A stretch of DNA of 44,675 nt. It comes from Verrucomicrobiales bacterium. GTDB lineage: Bacteria > Verrucomicrobiota > Verrucomicrobiia > Verrucomicrobiales > V1-33. The notes under the pieces are model-generated. The model worked only from the letters and a program-made list of their open reading frames with translations, was not told where the DNA came from and made no database searches. Below, one piece after another: positions 7,531-18,147 of this stretch (positions are counted from its first letter, which is position 1; the number at the start of each line of letters is the position of its first letter). The stretch covers positions 1 through 44,675 of the forward strand of contig JAGNEJ010000032.1 in assembly GCA_018003315.1 (NCBI GenBank), written 5' to 3'. Position numbers and translations under genes: made by a program.

Positions 7531-9372
7531 ATGCCCGACAAAGAGTTTCCATGCCCGCACTGCAAGCAAGGGCTGCTCCTCGATCCTGAGACTGCAGGAT
7601 TGACGGTCGCCTGTCCGTATTGCGATCGGGATTTGACGATGCCGGGCCCCGGCGGCGTCCCGGTGTCGGATGAGAGAGAGGACAAACCCCTGCCGAGGCC
7701 GAAAACGAGGCTCCCAGACTCCCGGCACGTCAGCGATGCCGACGCCGGAGTGACCGCGCAAGCAGAGTCCGGAACGCTGCCATCGCGCCGATCTGCCTCC
7801 AAGGACGAGGAAATCAAGCGCCTCGCCGCCATGGCGGGGCATGTGGAATACGACGCCTCCCGCATGGAACAGAAAGGGATGACCCCTTTTGCCTGTCCAG
7901 CCTGCCACCGTCCACTGTGGGTGTCCCGCAGGGACTTCGGCACCGCGATGACCTGCGAAGGCTGTTCCCTGGAAATCAATGCGCCAAACCCGGCGCTGGG
8001 TTTGCCCGCCAGCCTGCACAACCCCGCCCAGGCAGGCCCAGAGGCCAGCCTCCCCAAGGCAGTGCTCCCCACACAGCGCCGCGTCAGCGACCAGCCACTG
8101 GAAGAAGGCAGACCCGGAGGCAAGACACGAAAGTCCGCCCCGGCAGCACCTCCCGCGCGGCCAGTGGAAGAAACGAGCACCGCCCCGGCACCGGAAACCG
8201 CGCATCCGCACCGTCCCAAGCCGGCGGTCATGCCAAAACTGGAACCCATTCCAGCCCCGGCCGACCCAGTGCTGCGTCCGGAAATTGCCGCCAAAACCGC
8301 CCTGCCCGCGGGCAAAGCCAGCCAGCAGCGCACCGTGGGGAAAAAGGCCAAACGCGCCCCCCAATCCCCTCCGGCAGACGAAGCCAGCGAGCCTCCGGAG
8401 GAAATGCCCTCCCCCCAGGAGGCCGCCGCCGGGAAAGGGCTCATCCGGCTGAGCGACCGGAAAAAATCCTTTTTGCCCAAGGGAGAAGTCGAAGGCGACT
8501 TGGAAGTCACGGAAGCCTGGGGCGGCGGAGAAGTGGCACATCCGGTTTCGCGCCGCATCACCCTCATTTCCTGGCTGGTGCTCATCCCCGCGGTGGTGGG
8601 CCTGGGCATCTGGGGAATGCGCGAGGTGTTCCGGCAAAAACCGGAACCGGAACGCCAGCAGCCCAGCGAACCAAACAATGCCCGTATCGTGCATGTGGCG
8701 GAGGAACTCCTCGGACGGTTCTTTGCCGCGAAAACCCTGGAAGAACGCGCGCAGATGGTGCGACATCCTGACAGAACGCTGCCGCGCATGCAGCGCTACT
8801 ACAAGCGCCCGCTGCCCACTTTTGCCGTGGATTCCTTTTACGGCACGAAGGAGGGCCGACTGGAAGACCGCGACTTCCTGACAGGAATGCTGAAGCTGGA
8901 CGGGGAAACCATGCCGCGGGCCATCGCGCTGGAAATCCCCCCATCCGGCTCCCCGGATCCGGACAAATTGCGGATCGACTGGGAAAGCTACGTTTACTGG
9001 GCGGAAGTTCCCTGGGACGAATTCCGTGCCCAGGAAATGACTTCCGCGTGCGACTTCCGTGCGCTCATCAGGAAGGACGACTATTACAACGGGTATTTCA
9101 ACGACGCCTCGCGGTGGGTCGCCTACAAAATCTACCATCCCGCCTATCACGACAAGGACTACGGCTACTGTTACGGCTATGCGCCGCTCAATTCCCCGGT
9201 GTGCACCGCCATGATCCAGCCGTTTCGCGCGGCCGAGGAACGCGGCGGCGAATCCATCCAGGGCATTGTCCGCCTGCGCTTCCATGCCAAGTCCGAAGGC
9301 CCGCGCAGCTACGCGCCCCAGGTCCTCATCGACAAGTTCACGCCGGACTGGGTCGTGGTCCACGAAGAATAG
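7531..9372 (+). CDS. Zinc-ribbon membrane protein, conserved unknown
   Basis: Not recognised beyond its domains. It has 613 residues from the ATG at 7531; this start places a CPHC...CPYC pair (C8, C11, C28, C31) at the very N-terminus. A second pair lies at C122, C125, C142 and C145, so two zinc ribbons are likely. Residues about 150-330 are Pro/Ala/Lys-rich low complexity. One transmembrane helix (RITLISWLVLIPAVVGLGIW, about 341-360) separates this from a C-terminal domain of about 240 residues (LLGRFFAAKTLEERAQMVRH onward) rich in Tyr and Trp. The ribbons would be cytoplasmic and the C-terminal domain outside. The architecture resembles verrucomicrobial proteins of unknown role. Confidence 0.75.
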   Translation: MPDKEFPCPHCKQGLLLDPETAGLTVACPYCDRDLTMPGPGGVPVSDEREDKPLPRPKTRLPDSRHVSDADAGVTAQAESGTLPSRRSASKDEEIKRLAAMAGHVEYDASRMEQKGMTPFACPACHRPLWVSRRDFGTAMTCEGCSLEINAPNPALGLPASLHNPAQAGPEASLPKAVLPTQRRVSDQPLEEGRPGGKTRKSAPAAPPARPVEETSTAPAPETAHPHRPKPAVMPKLEPIPAPADPVLRPEIAAKTALPAGKASQQRTVGKKAKRAPQSPPADEASEPPEEMPSPQEAAAGKGLIRLSDRKKSFLPKGEVEGDLEVTEAWGGGEVAHPVSRRITLISWLVLIPAVVGLGIWGMREVFRQKPEPERQQPSEPNNARIVHVAEELLGRFFAAKTLEERAQMVRHPDRTLPRMQRYYKRPLPTFAVDSFYGTKEGRLEDRDFLTGMLKLDGETMPRAIALEIPPSGSPDPDKLRIDWESYVYWAEVPWDEFRAQEMTSACDFRALIRKDDYYNGYFNDASRWVAYKIYHPAYHDKDYGYCYGYAPLNSPVCTAMIQPFRAAEERGGESIQGIVRLRFHAKSEGPRSYAPQVLIDKFTPDWVVVHEE

Positions 9373-9430
9373 CACCGGCAGCGGGTTCGCGGTTGCAAAT
9401 CGCCCACCGGCGGGTTCGGATGTGCCCTCC

Positions 9431-11317
<1,887 letters not shown>

Positions 11318-11318
11318 C

Positions 11319-11333
11319 CGCACCGTGGGTGCG
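11319..11333 (+). terminator. Short hairpin directly after the ABC-F stop
   Basis: CGCACC-GTG-GGTGCG is a perfect six-base-pair stem with a three-base loop, starting two bases after the stop codon. No run of T follows, so it is only a possible transcription end or RNA stability element. Confidence 0.3.
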
Positions 11334-11382
11334 TTGGGAAAAATGTCTGGTGAAATCCGGTGAAGGTGGAAAGAGTGGGCGG

Positions 11383-12510
11383 ATGAAAGCAACCATGACT
11401 TTGCTGGCCGCCGCGGTAGCGGGAACGGCACTATTTTCACCGAAACCAGTCCGGGCGGACGAAAGCGAGGCCGGCTGGGTTGCCCTGTTCAATGGAAAAG
11501 ACCTGACCAACTGGGTGAACGTGAACTGTGCGCCGGAAACCTGGAGTGTGGGCGACGGAGTCATCCACTGCACCGGGAAACCGATCGGTGCGCTGCGGAC
11601 CCCGCGGATGTATGAGAATTTCGTGCTGGAACTGGAGTGGCGGCACCTGACAAAAGGTGGCAACGCCGGCATCTTCGTCTGGGCCTCCCCCATCGCCGCG
11701 CCAGGCGTTCCCTTTCTGCGGGCCATCGAGGTGCAGGTGCTCGACGAAGGCTTCAATGTGAAGGGCAAGAACGAATGGTACACGACCCACGGGGATGTCT
11801 TTCCCATTCACGGGACGACCATGAACCCGATTCACAAGGGCAACGGCATGCGCTGTTTTCCGATCGAGGAACGCAGCCTGCCCACGCCGCAGTGGAACCA
11901 TTACCGGATCGAAGGCAATGCCGGGCGGCTGCGGCTCTCGGTCAATGGCAAGGAGGTGTCCGGCGGAGACGAATGCAACTGGCGCAAAGGATACCTCGGG
12001 CTGGAAAGTGAAGGGGCTCCCACGGAATGGCGAAACATCCGCATCAAGGAACTCCCCCCAACCGGCGCCGCCGCCGCCGCACAGACCGCCCCGGAAGATG
12101 CCGGATGGAAAAGCGTGTTTTCAGGAATCGACCTGCGCGGCTGGAAAACAGAAAAGGAGGCCGCGTGGAAGGCAGGGGACTGGCAACTGCATGCCGAAGC
12201 GGGAGCCCCGGCGCTGCGGACCGCGCAGACGATAACGGGAGACTTTTCACTGGTGGTGGACTGCCACTGCGACGCAATAGAACCCGGCAGCGAACCCTCA
12301 GTGCTGGCAGGCGCATTGCGGGTGCCCCTGACAGGAAAGGCACGGACTTGGACGCGTTTCACCCTCACCGCGAAAAACCGGAAAGTCTCCATCCAGTCCG
12401 GACAGGCCGCCGCGGTGGAGTGCGGTGAGCTTCCGGAGGGAGCCGTGGAGCTTTCCCTGAGCCCCGGAAGCAAAGCCGCAATGTTTGCCAACGTGTATCT
12501 CAAACAGTAA
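11383..12510 (+). CDS. Secreted DUF1080 protein (3-keto-disaccharide hydrolase type)
   Basis: DUF1080 proteins are beta-sandwich (concanavalin-like) domains, now named 3-keto-disaccharide hydrolases in databases, and are abundant in Verrucomicrobia and Planctomycetes. It has 375 residues with a signal peptide (MKATMTLLAAAVAGTALFSP, likely cut after VRA). The first domain starts WVALFNGKDLTNWV and contains ELEWRH, NAGIFVW and NHYRIEGNAGRLRLSVNG. After a linker rich in Pro and Ala, a second shorter copy begins SVFSGIDLRGWK and holds DFSLVVDCHC, so the protein seems to be a full domain plus a truncated or diverged repeat. Substrate cannot be read from the sequence. The likely place is the periplasm. 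Confidence 0.85.
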   Translation: MKATMTLLAAAVAGTALFSPKPVRADESEAGWVALFNGKDLTNWVNVNCAPETWSVGDGVIHCTGKPIGALRTPRMYENFVLELEWRHLTKGGNAGIFVWASPIAAPGVPFLRAIEVQVLDEGFNVKGKNEWYTTHGDVFPIHGTTMNPIHKGNGMRCFPIEERSLPTPQWNHYRIEGNAGRLRLSVNGKEVSGGDECNWRKGYLGLESEGAPTEWRNIRIKELPPTGAAAAAQTAPEDAGWKSVFSGIDLRGWKTEKEAAWKAGDWQLHAEAGAPALRTAQTITGDFSLVVDCHCDAIEPGSEPSVLAGALRVPLTGKARTWTRFTLTAKNRKVSIQSGQAAAVECGELPEGAVELSLSPGSKAAMFANVYLKQ

Positions 12511-12623
12511 GGAAAAGGGGCGGCCGTTCCGCGTCCGGACGCATTTCCTGTCCGGGTTTCTCTTGATTCCACAGGCGGCATGGGGATTCTGTGCGCTGTC
12601 AGCCACACTGCCCGCAACCGTCC

Positions 12624-14321
12624 ATGTCCCAGAATCCGGTCAAACCCGAACCATCCTCCGACGCTCCTTCACTCGACTTCATCCGTGAGATTGTGCAGGA
12701 AGATCTGCGCTCTGGAAAACACCCGTTCGTGGTGACCCGGTTTCCTCCGGAGCCGAACGGTTACCTGCACATTGGACATGCCAAGTCGATCCTGCTGAAC
12801 TTCGGCATTGCCCAGGAAGTGCCGGGATCCCGCACCCACCTGCGTTTCGATGACACCAATCCGATCAAAGAGGACCTGGAGTATGTGGAATCGATCAAGG
12901 AAGATGTGCGCTGGCTCGGGTGCGACTGGGGAACGCATCTGTTCCATGCCTCGGATTATTTCGACCAAATCCACGCCTGGGCGGTGGAACTGATCCAGAA
13001 GGGCCTGGCGTATGTGTGCGAATTGTCAGCGGAGGAAATGCGGGCTGCGCGCGGCACCCTGACCGAACCCGGCAGGAACAGCCCTTTCCGCGACCGGAGC
13101 ATCGCGGAGAATTTGGACCTCTTTTCCCGAATGGGACGCGGAGAGTTTCCCGACGGCTCAAAAACACTGCGCGCCAAAATCGACATGGCGTCGCCCAACA
13201 TCAACCTGCGCGATCCCGTCATCTACCGGATCAAAAAGGTTCCGCATGACCGCACCGGTGACAAATGGTGCATCTATCCGACCTATGACATGGCTCACGG
13301 ATATTCCGATGCCATCGAGGGCATCACCCATTCCATCTGCACCCTGGAATTCGAAGACCACCGGCCGCTCTACAACTGGCTCATTGAAAATGTGAGCGCT
13401 CCGTGCCACCCCCGGCAGATTGAGTTTTCCCGGCTCAACCTGACCTACACCGTCATGAGCAAGCGGAAACTGCTGGAACTGGTGGAGTCCGGCCTGGTGG
13501 ATGGCTGGGATGACCCCCGCATGCCCACCATTTCCGGACTGCGGCGCCGCGGCTTCACGCCGGAAAGCCTGCGCATTTTCTGCCGTCGGATCGGGGTGAC
13601 GAAATTCAACAGCCTAACCGATATTGGCATTCTGGAGCAGTCGGTGCGGGAGCACCTCAACCGGACGGCTCCCCGGTTTCTGGGTGTGCTGCGCCCACTG
13701 AAAGTGGTGCTCACCGACTATCCGCCGGAAAAATGTGAGGAAATCGAACTGAGCAACAATCCGGAAGACCCCGCCGCCGGTACCCGCACCGTGCCATTCA
13801 CGAAGGAGTTTTTCATTGAACAGGACGACTTCATGGAATCGCCGCCTCCGAAATACTTTCGCCTGGCGCCCGGACGGGAAGTGCGGCTCAAGGCGGCCTA
13901 TACCATCACCTGTCAGGAGGTAGTCAAGGATTCCTCCGGCAACACGGTGGAACTGCGCTGCACCCACGATCCGGCGAGCAAGGGAACCGCACCGAAAAAA
14001 GGGACCGCAGTCATTCACTGGCTCAGTGCAACGGCAGCCAGGGACGTGACCGTGCGCCTTTACGACCGGCTCTTCACCTTGGAGGACCCGGGCACCATTC
14101 CGGAGGGAAAGGATTACCGGGATTTTCTCAACTCGGGATCACTGGAAGAACTGACCGCCAAGACCGAACCTGCGGTCTCCACCCAGAGCGCAGGAACCCG
14201 CTTTCAGTTCGAGCGGCTCGGATACTTCTGCGTGGACACCAAGGACTCCCATCCCGGACACCCCGTGCTCAACCGCACAGTGACCCTCAAGGACACCTGG
14301 GCGAAAATCGCCGGCAGGTAG
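12624..14321 (+). CDS. glnS: Glutaminyl-tRNA synthetase
   Basis: Charges tRNA-Gln with glutamine. It has 565 residues, matching bacterial GlnRS. The class I signatures are present: [15 protein letters not shown] (41-55, the HIGH motif) and VMSKRKL (the KMSKS equivalent). The catalytic core carries [10 protein letters not shown], the Gln-tRNA recognition region [10 protein letters not shown], and the two C-terminal anticodon-binding beta-barrels ([19 protein letters not shown] and ending in [10 protein letters not shown]). A direct GlnRS suggests that this organism need not use the Glu-tRNA amidotransferase route for Gln. The gene is convergent with the HlyD gene, three bases between the stops. 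Confidence 0.96.
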   Translation: MSQNPVKPEPSSDAPSLDFIREIVQEDLRSGKHPFVVTRFPPEPNGYLHIGHAKSILLNFGIAQEVPGSRTHLRFDDTNPIKEDLEYVESIKEDVRWLGCDWGTHLFHASDYFDQIHAWAVELIQKGLAYVCELSAEEMRAARGTLTEPGRNSPFRDRSIAENLDLFSRMGRGEFPDGSKTLRAKIDMASPNINLRDPVIYRIKKVPHDRTGDKWCIYPTYDMAHGYSDAIEGITHSICTLEFEDHRPLYNWLIENVSAPCHPRQIEFSRLNLTYTVMSKRKLLELVESGLVDGWDDPRMPTISGLRRRGFTPESLRIFCRRIGVTKFNSLTDIGILEQSVREHLNRTAPRFLGVLRPLKVVLTDYPPEKCEEIELSNNPEDPAAGTRTVPFTKEFFIEQDDFMESPPPKYFRLAPGREVRLKAAYTITCQEVVKDSSGNTVELRCTHDPASKGTAPKKGTAVIHWLSATAARDVTVRLYDRLFTLEDPGTIPEGKDYRDFLNSGSLEELTAKTEPAVSTQSAGTRFQFERLGYFCVDTKDSHPGHPVLNRTVTLKDTWAKIAGR

Positions 14322-14330
14322 GGACTACCT
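14316..14330. terminator. Hairpin spanning both stop codons of two convergent genes
   Basis: AGGTAG-GGA-CTACCT forms a perfect six-base-pair stem with a three-base loop. The TAG stop of glnS (14319-14321) is in one arm and the stop of the HlyD gene (CTA at 14325-14327 on the plus strand) in the other. No T-run is present, so a role as bidirectional terminator is only possible. Confidence 0.3.
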
Positions 14331-15473
14331 TCGTCCCCTCCCGCCGAAAAATTGATCCCAAAGGGGAATGGCACCGGGGCGGTCCAGGTGAATGGTCACC
14401 GTCTGGCCGGGCAGCAGAGTGCTTCCCTTGGGGTATTCGCAGATGACATCCCGCCCGAAAAGCCGCGCACCGGGCGCAGGACTGGTGGAATTTGAGAGGA
14501 AGTTGGTCCGCGGAGCCAAAAAGAGCACCTTCGAGTGGAACACCTGGGTGCGGTCACTGAGCGGGGTGATCCACACGTCCGCCCCCACCTCGACGCGGTC
14601 CACTTGTTCCTGCGCCAGAAAACCGATGACCTGGGTAGGATCAGCCACGATTTTCACAATTCCCTCCCCTTCCATCACGAACTCGCCCGGTTCCTTGTCG
14701 ATGCGGTCAATGATGCCGCCAACGGTCGCCTTGAGACGCAGCCCCTCCTTGCTGGCCCGCAGTTGCATCAACTCCGAAGCACGGTCGTCCTCGACGTATT
14801 TCATCGGGTCGGTTTCCTTGGCCAACACATCACGCTTCTGCTTTTGCACGGCTATTTCGTTGTCCACCTGGGTCATGGAGATCATCAGCGCCCTGTGCTG
14901 AGCCCGGCTTTTTGCGATCTCCGCGTTGTATTCGGCGATCATCGGGTCCGTGGGCAGTTCGCCCTGGCGTTCCTTCGGAATGCCCTGCATCCGCCGCTGC
15001 CACTCCTTTTCCTTGTCGGCTTTGACTTCCTCAAATGCCTCCGCTTCGTTTTTCACTTCCTCCGCATCGCGGTCGATCCCTCGCTTTTCACTCTCCAGTT
15101 TGAATATCCGGTCGTCAAATTCTGAAAGCCGCTTGCGCCTGTCCGCCTCAATCTGGGCCATGACTCCGGCCAGTTCGGCATCGATCAGGTCGCTGCGCAT
15201 GATGGCCACCACTGCGCCGGCCTCGACGCGTTTGCCCCGTTCAATGCCCGGCCCCAGACTCTCCAGTTTGCCCTCCAACTGGGGAGAAACACTTTCCTGA
15301 TACACGTCCACCGCGCCATTCATCCGCTTGAACACAGCCCCCTGCTGGTAACTCCAAACCGCAACGCCAATGGCTCCCAGCCAGACCAGCAGCGGCCAGT
15401 AGGCGACATACCTCCGCAGGGAATACCCCTTGGGACGAAGCGGTTGCAACTTGTTTGGGTGATGGTGCGGCAT
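14325..15473 (-). CDS. HlyD-type membrane fusion protein
   Basis: Periplasmic adaptor of the HlyD/EmrA type, which links an inner-membrane transporter to the outer envelope. It has 382 residues. A cytoplasmic N-terminus with His residues is followed by one transmembrane helix (YWPLLVWLGAIGVAVWSY, about 28-45). A lipoyl-like half-motif (SVSPQLEGKLESLGPGIERG) comes next, then a long coiled coil (about 110-215; FDDRIFKLESEKRGIDRDAE and KEKEWQRRMQG). The second lipoyl half (LRLKATVGGIIDRIDKEPGE) and a beta-barrel end (VGADVWITP) close the protein. It starts 18 bases after the DUF4956 stop on the same strand, so it is probably co-transcribed with that gene and VTC. No transporter gene lies next to it. 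Confidence 0.85.
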   Translation of the reverse strand: MPHHHPNKLQPLRPKGYSLRRYVAYWPLLVWLGAIGVAVWSYQQGAVFKRMNGAVDVYQESVSPQLEGKLESLGPGIERGKRVEAGAVVAIMRSDLIDAELAGVMAQIEADRRKRLSEFDDRIFKLESEKRGIDRDAEEVKNEAEAFEEVKADKEKEWQRRMQGIPKERQGELPTDPMIAEYNAEIAKSRAQHRALMISMTQVDNEIAVQKQKRDVLAKETDPMKYVEDDRASELMQLRASKEGLRLKATVGGIIDRIDKEPGEFVMEGEGIVKIVADPTQVIGFLAQEQVDRVEVGADVWITPLSDRTQVFHSKVLFLAPRTNFLSNSTSPAPGARLFGRDVICEYPKGSTLLPGQTVTIHLDRPGAIPLWDQFFGGRGRR

Positions 15474-15491
15474 GGAGAAAAACGCGAAAAA

Positions 15492-16190
15492 TTACACTTC
15501 AACGGTGGTGCGCTGCATGACCAGGCTGACTTCCTGGGCTTCTGGAAGCTTGGCTACGGCGTCCACAAGATCGGTCTTGTAGGTGGGGTCGATGAGCCGC
15601 ACCTGGTAGGCGTATTCCATGACTTCCCCCTGAATGGCTTCCCGGGTGGCAACCACTTCGGTCCGGGCGCAGTAGGTTGAAAAAATGCGATCCAACTCAT
15701 CCCTCGAACTGGAATTTGGCGGCAGCATGAAACGCAGCAGTCCCTCAAATTCGCGCCGGGACGCGAACGGCGACCAGGCGAGAAAAAATGCCGCCGCACT
15801 GAAAAACAGGGTTCCCATGATCCCCACCATGAAAACCTGGGCACCGCAGGAAATGCCGATGGCCAGCGCAGCGAACAAAAAGATGATGTCCCGTGGATCG
15901 CGAATGGGGGTTCGGAAGCGAATGAACGCCATCGCTCCGAGAATCCCCAGTCCCCGCGCCATGTTGTTGCCGATGGCCATGATCATGATGCAGATCACAA
16001 GGTTGGCCAAAACCAAGGTGTGCAGAAAGGTCCTCTGAAACGAGAAGCCCTGGTGCGTCCACCGGTAAACATTCGCCTGCACCATGCCCAGCACGAAGGC
16101 AATGCACAGCGAGTAAAAGATTTCTATCGCTTCAAGAGAATGCGTGGCCCCCAGGGCGTCGAATAACGGGATCTCTTCAACTGGCGGCAT
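15492..16190 (-). CDS. DUF4956 membrane protein
   Basis: A DUF4956 family protein, a multi-spanning membrane protein usually encoded next to VTC-type polyphosphate polymerases and often CotH kinases. It has 232 residues with four to five hydrophobic segments (for example IFYSLCIAFVLGMVQANVY, TLVLANLVICIMIMAIGN, IIFLFAALAIGISCGAQVF, MGTLFFSAAAFFLAW). The family hallmark FIRFRTPIRDPRDIIFLFAA is intact in the middle. The C-terminal 90 residues are soluble and may be an ACT- or ferredoxin-like domain. It sits between VTC and the HlyD gene on the same strand. Biochemical role unknown; a part in moving or anchoring the VTC product is inferred from neighbourhood only. Confidence 0.88.
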   Translation of the reverse strand: MPPVEEIPLFDALGATHSLEAIEIFYSLCIAFVLGMVQANVYRWTHQGFSFQRTFLHTLVLANLVICIMIMAIGNNMARGLGILGAMAFIRFRTPIRDPRDIIFLFAALAIGISCGAQVFMVGIMGTLFFSAAAFFLAWSPFASRREFEGLLRFMLPPNSSSRDELDRIFSTYCARTEVVATREAIQGEVMEYAYQVRLIDPTYKTDLVDAVAKLPEAQEVSLVMQRTTVEV

Positions 16191-16341
16191 GATGGGAAAG
16201 GACTAATGATGAAGGAATAATGAAAGGCGAAAGACGGCGGGAGCAGGGCACGTATCTTGCAAAGCCACTTGTTGATTGCAATGGAATTCCGGCATGGTGG
16301 CATGTTTTTCATCCCCGGAGGTCCGGAACGTCCGGACGCCA

Positions 16342-17274
16342 TCAGAAGAACACTTGGGAATACGGGCTGACGTCGAGCATCTCGCAGTTGTAGCTGATCC
16401 CGTTGATGTAGTTGTTTTCCAGGCGGCAGGCGGTGGCGTACTTGCAGAAGCCCACCGGATCTAGGTTGAAGCGCTCGGCCAGTTCCAGCATCCACGTCGG
16501 CGCGTTCACCATCGCCTTCAATTCCAGGATGTAGGCGGGATAGTCCACGCCAAAGCCCATCTGAGTGTCCAGCGGACGCCAGTATTTCCAGTCGGCCACT
16601 TCCTCACCGGGTAGCATCCAGTTGGTGTGCGTGCGGTAGGAAATGCGGCGGTCAAAGGTGACACGGGCGTAGTCATCGTTGGCGCTGAAATAGGATTCCC
16701 GAATGTAGCGGATGAGGATTTTCGGGCGGGTGCCCAGCTCACGGGCCAGCCGGCAGAAATCCAGAAAGTTGGAATTGTCCTTCGCGGATTTCAGCAGCGG
16801 ACAGGTTTCCGGGTGGGTGATGATTTTGGGGTGCCAGATGGCCCGGGACAGCCGGCTCCGGCTTTTCACCACCATGCCGTTGATGCGCCGTTTCAATTCA
16901 ACAAAAATGGCGTTCTTCGGATTGCTGTCAGTGCCATAGGTGCGGATGCGCATCTTGAAGCGGTTCGCCAGTTTGCGCTCACCGGCGATGGCCAGATGCA
17001 GGAACGGCGTGTCCAACTGCATCGTGGTGGTGATGTATTCGGGGATCTCCCCCTTGGCATTCGGATCGGGGATGCAGAAGTTCTCCAACCACTTGCGAAT
17101 CTGCGGCATCAGCCGCGGGTGAATCAGGTATTTTTTTTCGTAGCGCTCGATGATCTGGTCCTTCACCCCCTTGCGGCTGGGTCCCAGCGCAGGACCCAAC
17201 GGCTTCGGCTTGGAAACCGGGGCGGCTGCGGTTTCCGCGGAGGGAGGTGGCGGAGATTCTTTGACTTCAATCAT
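16342..17274 (-). CDS. VTC-domain polyphosphate polymerase
   Basis: VTC domains polymerise inorganic polyphosphate from ATP inside a charged tunnel; the best known is yeast Vtc4. It has 310 residues with a 38-residue Pro-rich head. Tunnel motifs are all visible: RYEKKYL (44-50), MRIRTYG (108-114), FVELKRR (124-130) followed by a Lys at 137, LIRYIRESYF, RVTFDRRI and ILELKA. Every charged position expected to line the tunnel seems to be kept, so it is probably active. It has no membrane segment; the DUF4956 protein encoded 151 bases downstream may provide the anchor. Assignment to the family is firm; the product in this organism is inferred. Confidence 0.87.
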   Translation of the reverse strand: MIEVKESPPPPSAETAAAPVSKPKPLGPALGPSRKGVKDQIIERYEKKYLIHPRLMPQIRKWLENFCIPDPNAKGEIPEYITTTMQLDTPFLHLAIAGERKLANRFKMRIRTYGTDSNPKNAIFVELKRRINGMVVKSRSRLSRAIWHPKIITHPETCPLLKSAKDNSNFLDFCRLARELGTRPKILIRYIRESYFSANDDYARVTFDRRISYRTHTNWMLPGEEVADWKYWRPLDTQMGFGVDYPAYILELKAMVNAPTWMLELAERFNLDPVGFCKYATACRLENNYINGISYNCEMLDVSPYSQVFF

Positions 17275-17619
17275 CTGGGGAGGGAAATGCTGACGAAATG
17301 AGTCCGTGGTACCGGATTTCCGGCGGGCCTGTCAAGACTTCTTGGGGAAATTCCGCAGGACGCAACATCTGATTCTGCCTGCAATCCCCAAACCGGACAC
17401 CGTTTCCTCCGCCCCTCCCTCGCTAATTCCGCACCGGGCTCATTCCGTAAAAATCTGTTCGTGCGTTGATCTGCGGCCGCAGCAGATAAAAATTTTTCAC
17501 CTTCAATGAATAGCTTCGCAGGGGCTGCGTCGAAATCACTGAACACCTGAAATGCCGGTCCCGACGAGGGCGGCGCCCGGGGTTCGATCAACCAAACCAC
17601 CATCACCAAACATCCCGCC
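17275..17619. other. 345-base divergent intergenic region
   Basis: Lies between the divergent VTC gene (-) and the His-rich protein gene (+), so it should carry promoters for both. The only structure seen is a 12-base perfect palindrome, CTGCGGCCGCAG (17471-17482), followed by an AT-rich run (AGATAAAAATTTTTCACC). A TTGATC just before the palindrome is too close to GATAAA to form a standard promoter. No tRNA, small RNA or extra coding frame could be supported. Confidence 0.4.
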
Positions 17620-17940
17620 ATGAAACTCTTCTCCATCCTGTTCACCGTGCTGACGCTCTTCTTTTTCCTCCCCGCTCCTGCCGCCAAGGCAGACCATGAC
17701 AGTTGCCGCACCCGAGTGAGTGCCTGCGGCAGTTGCGGAGGCGAAGTCCGCTGGGTTTACCGCTGCACCGGATACGACTGCCACGGTCACCCCATTTACC
17801 GCTGGGTGCGCCTCGCCCATTCCTGCCACCATCACCACCACTCGGCACCTTCCCACCACCACCACTCGGCTCCGTCCCACGGACACTATGACAGCCATGG
17901 CCACGGAGGCTTTTCCATCCGCTTCGGCTCCCACCGGTAA
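17620..17940 (+). CDS. Small secreted His/Cys-rich protein
   Basis: Not recognised as a named family. It has 106 residues with a clear signal peptide (MKLFSILFTVLTLFFFLPAP, probably cut after AKA), leaving about 83 residues. The first half has six Cys (CRTRVSACGSCGG, RCTGYDC and the later HSCHH). The second half is dominated by His, with two near-identical copies of HHHHSAPS and a HYDSHGHGG end. This composition suggests a periplasmic or secreted binder of transition metals such as Zn, Cu or Ni, but that is inferred from composition. A strong hairpin follows the stop. Confidence 0.7.
   Translation: MKLFSILFTVLTLFFFLPAPAAKADHDSCRTRVSACGSCGGEVRWVYRCTGYDCHGHPIYRWVRLAHSCHHHHHSAPSHHHHSAPSHGHYDSHGHGGFSIRFGSHR
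17828..17880 (+). repeat. Imperfect tandem repeat encoding HHHHSAPS twice
   Basis: Two adjacent copies of about 24 bases, each CACCACCACTCGGC followed by a CC(T/G)TCC ending, encode the two His-rich octapeptides of the small secreted protein. Unequal copying of such a unit would change the number of His clusters. Confidence 0.6.
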
Positions 17941-17977
17941 TGCGGTAAAACCCTCTCCTCACTCCGAGGAAACCAAT

Positions 17978-18005
17978 CCAGGGCACCCCTCGCAGGGTGC
18001 CCTGG
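17978..18005. terminator. Strong hairpin between convergent genes
   Basis: CCAGGGCACCC-CTCGCA-GGGTGCCCTGG is a perfect 11-base-pair stem with a six-base loop. It is 37 bases past the stop of the His-rich gene and lies before the end of sufE on the other strand, so it could end both transcripts. Only a weak T-rich stretch follows (TCGATTTAT), so this is a probable rather than textbook intrinsic terminator. Confidence 0.6.
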
Positions 18006-18147
18006 TCGATTTATGAGCAGGTCCGATTGTTGAAACCATCAGGATTGGCCAGGTTGGCGTGGCAGGTCGCTGAAAATTACCGGTCGCTTGCAGGGCAAAT
18101 CGTATTGCAGCACAGGAAAATGTTCCTGAACACCCGAAGCACCGGTT

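Noticed and set aside
17471-17482. Perfect palindrome CTGCGGCCGCAG as an operator
   Set aside because: Single copy, GC-rich, and no matching site elsewhere in the region; chance is likely.
17575-17600. GGGGTTCGATCAACCA, resembling the T-arm and end of a tRNA
   Set aside because: The five bases flanking the loop do not pair, and no acceptor, D- or anticodon arm exists upstream.
17828-17880. Tandem repeat as a CRISPR or regulatory repeat
   Set aside because: Only two imperfect copies, inside a coding frame, in step with codons.
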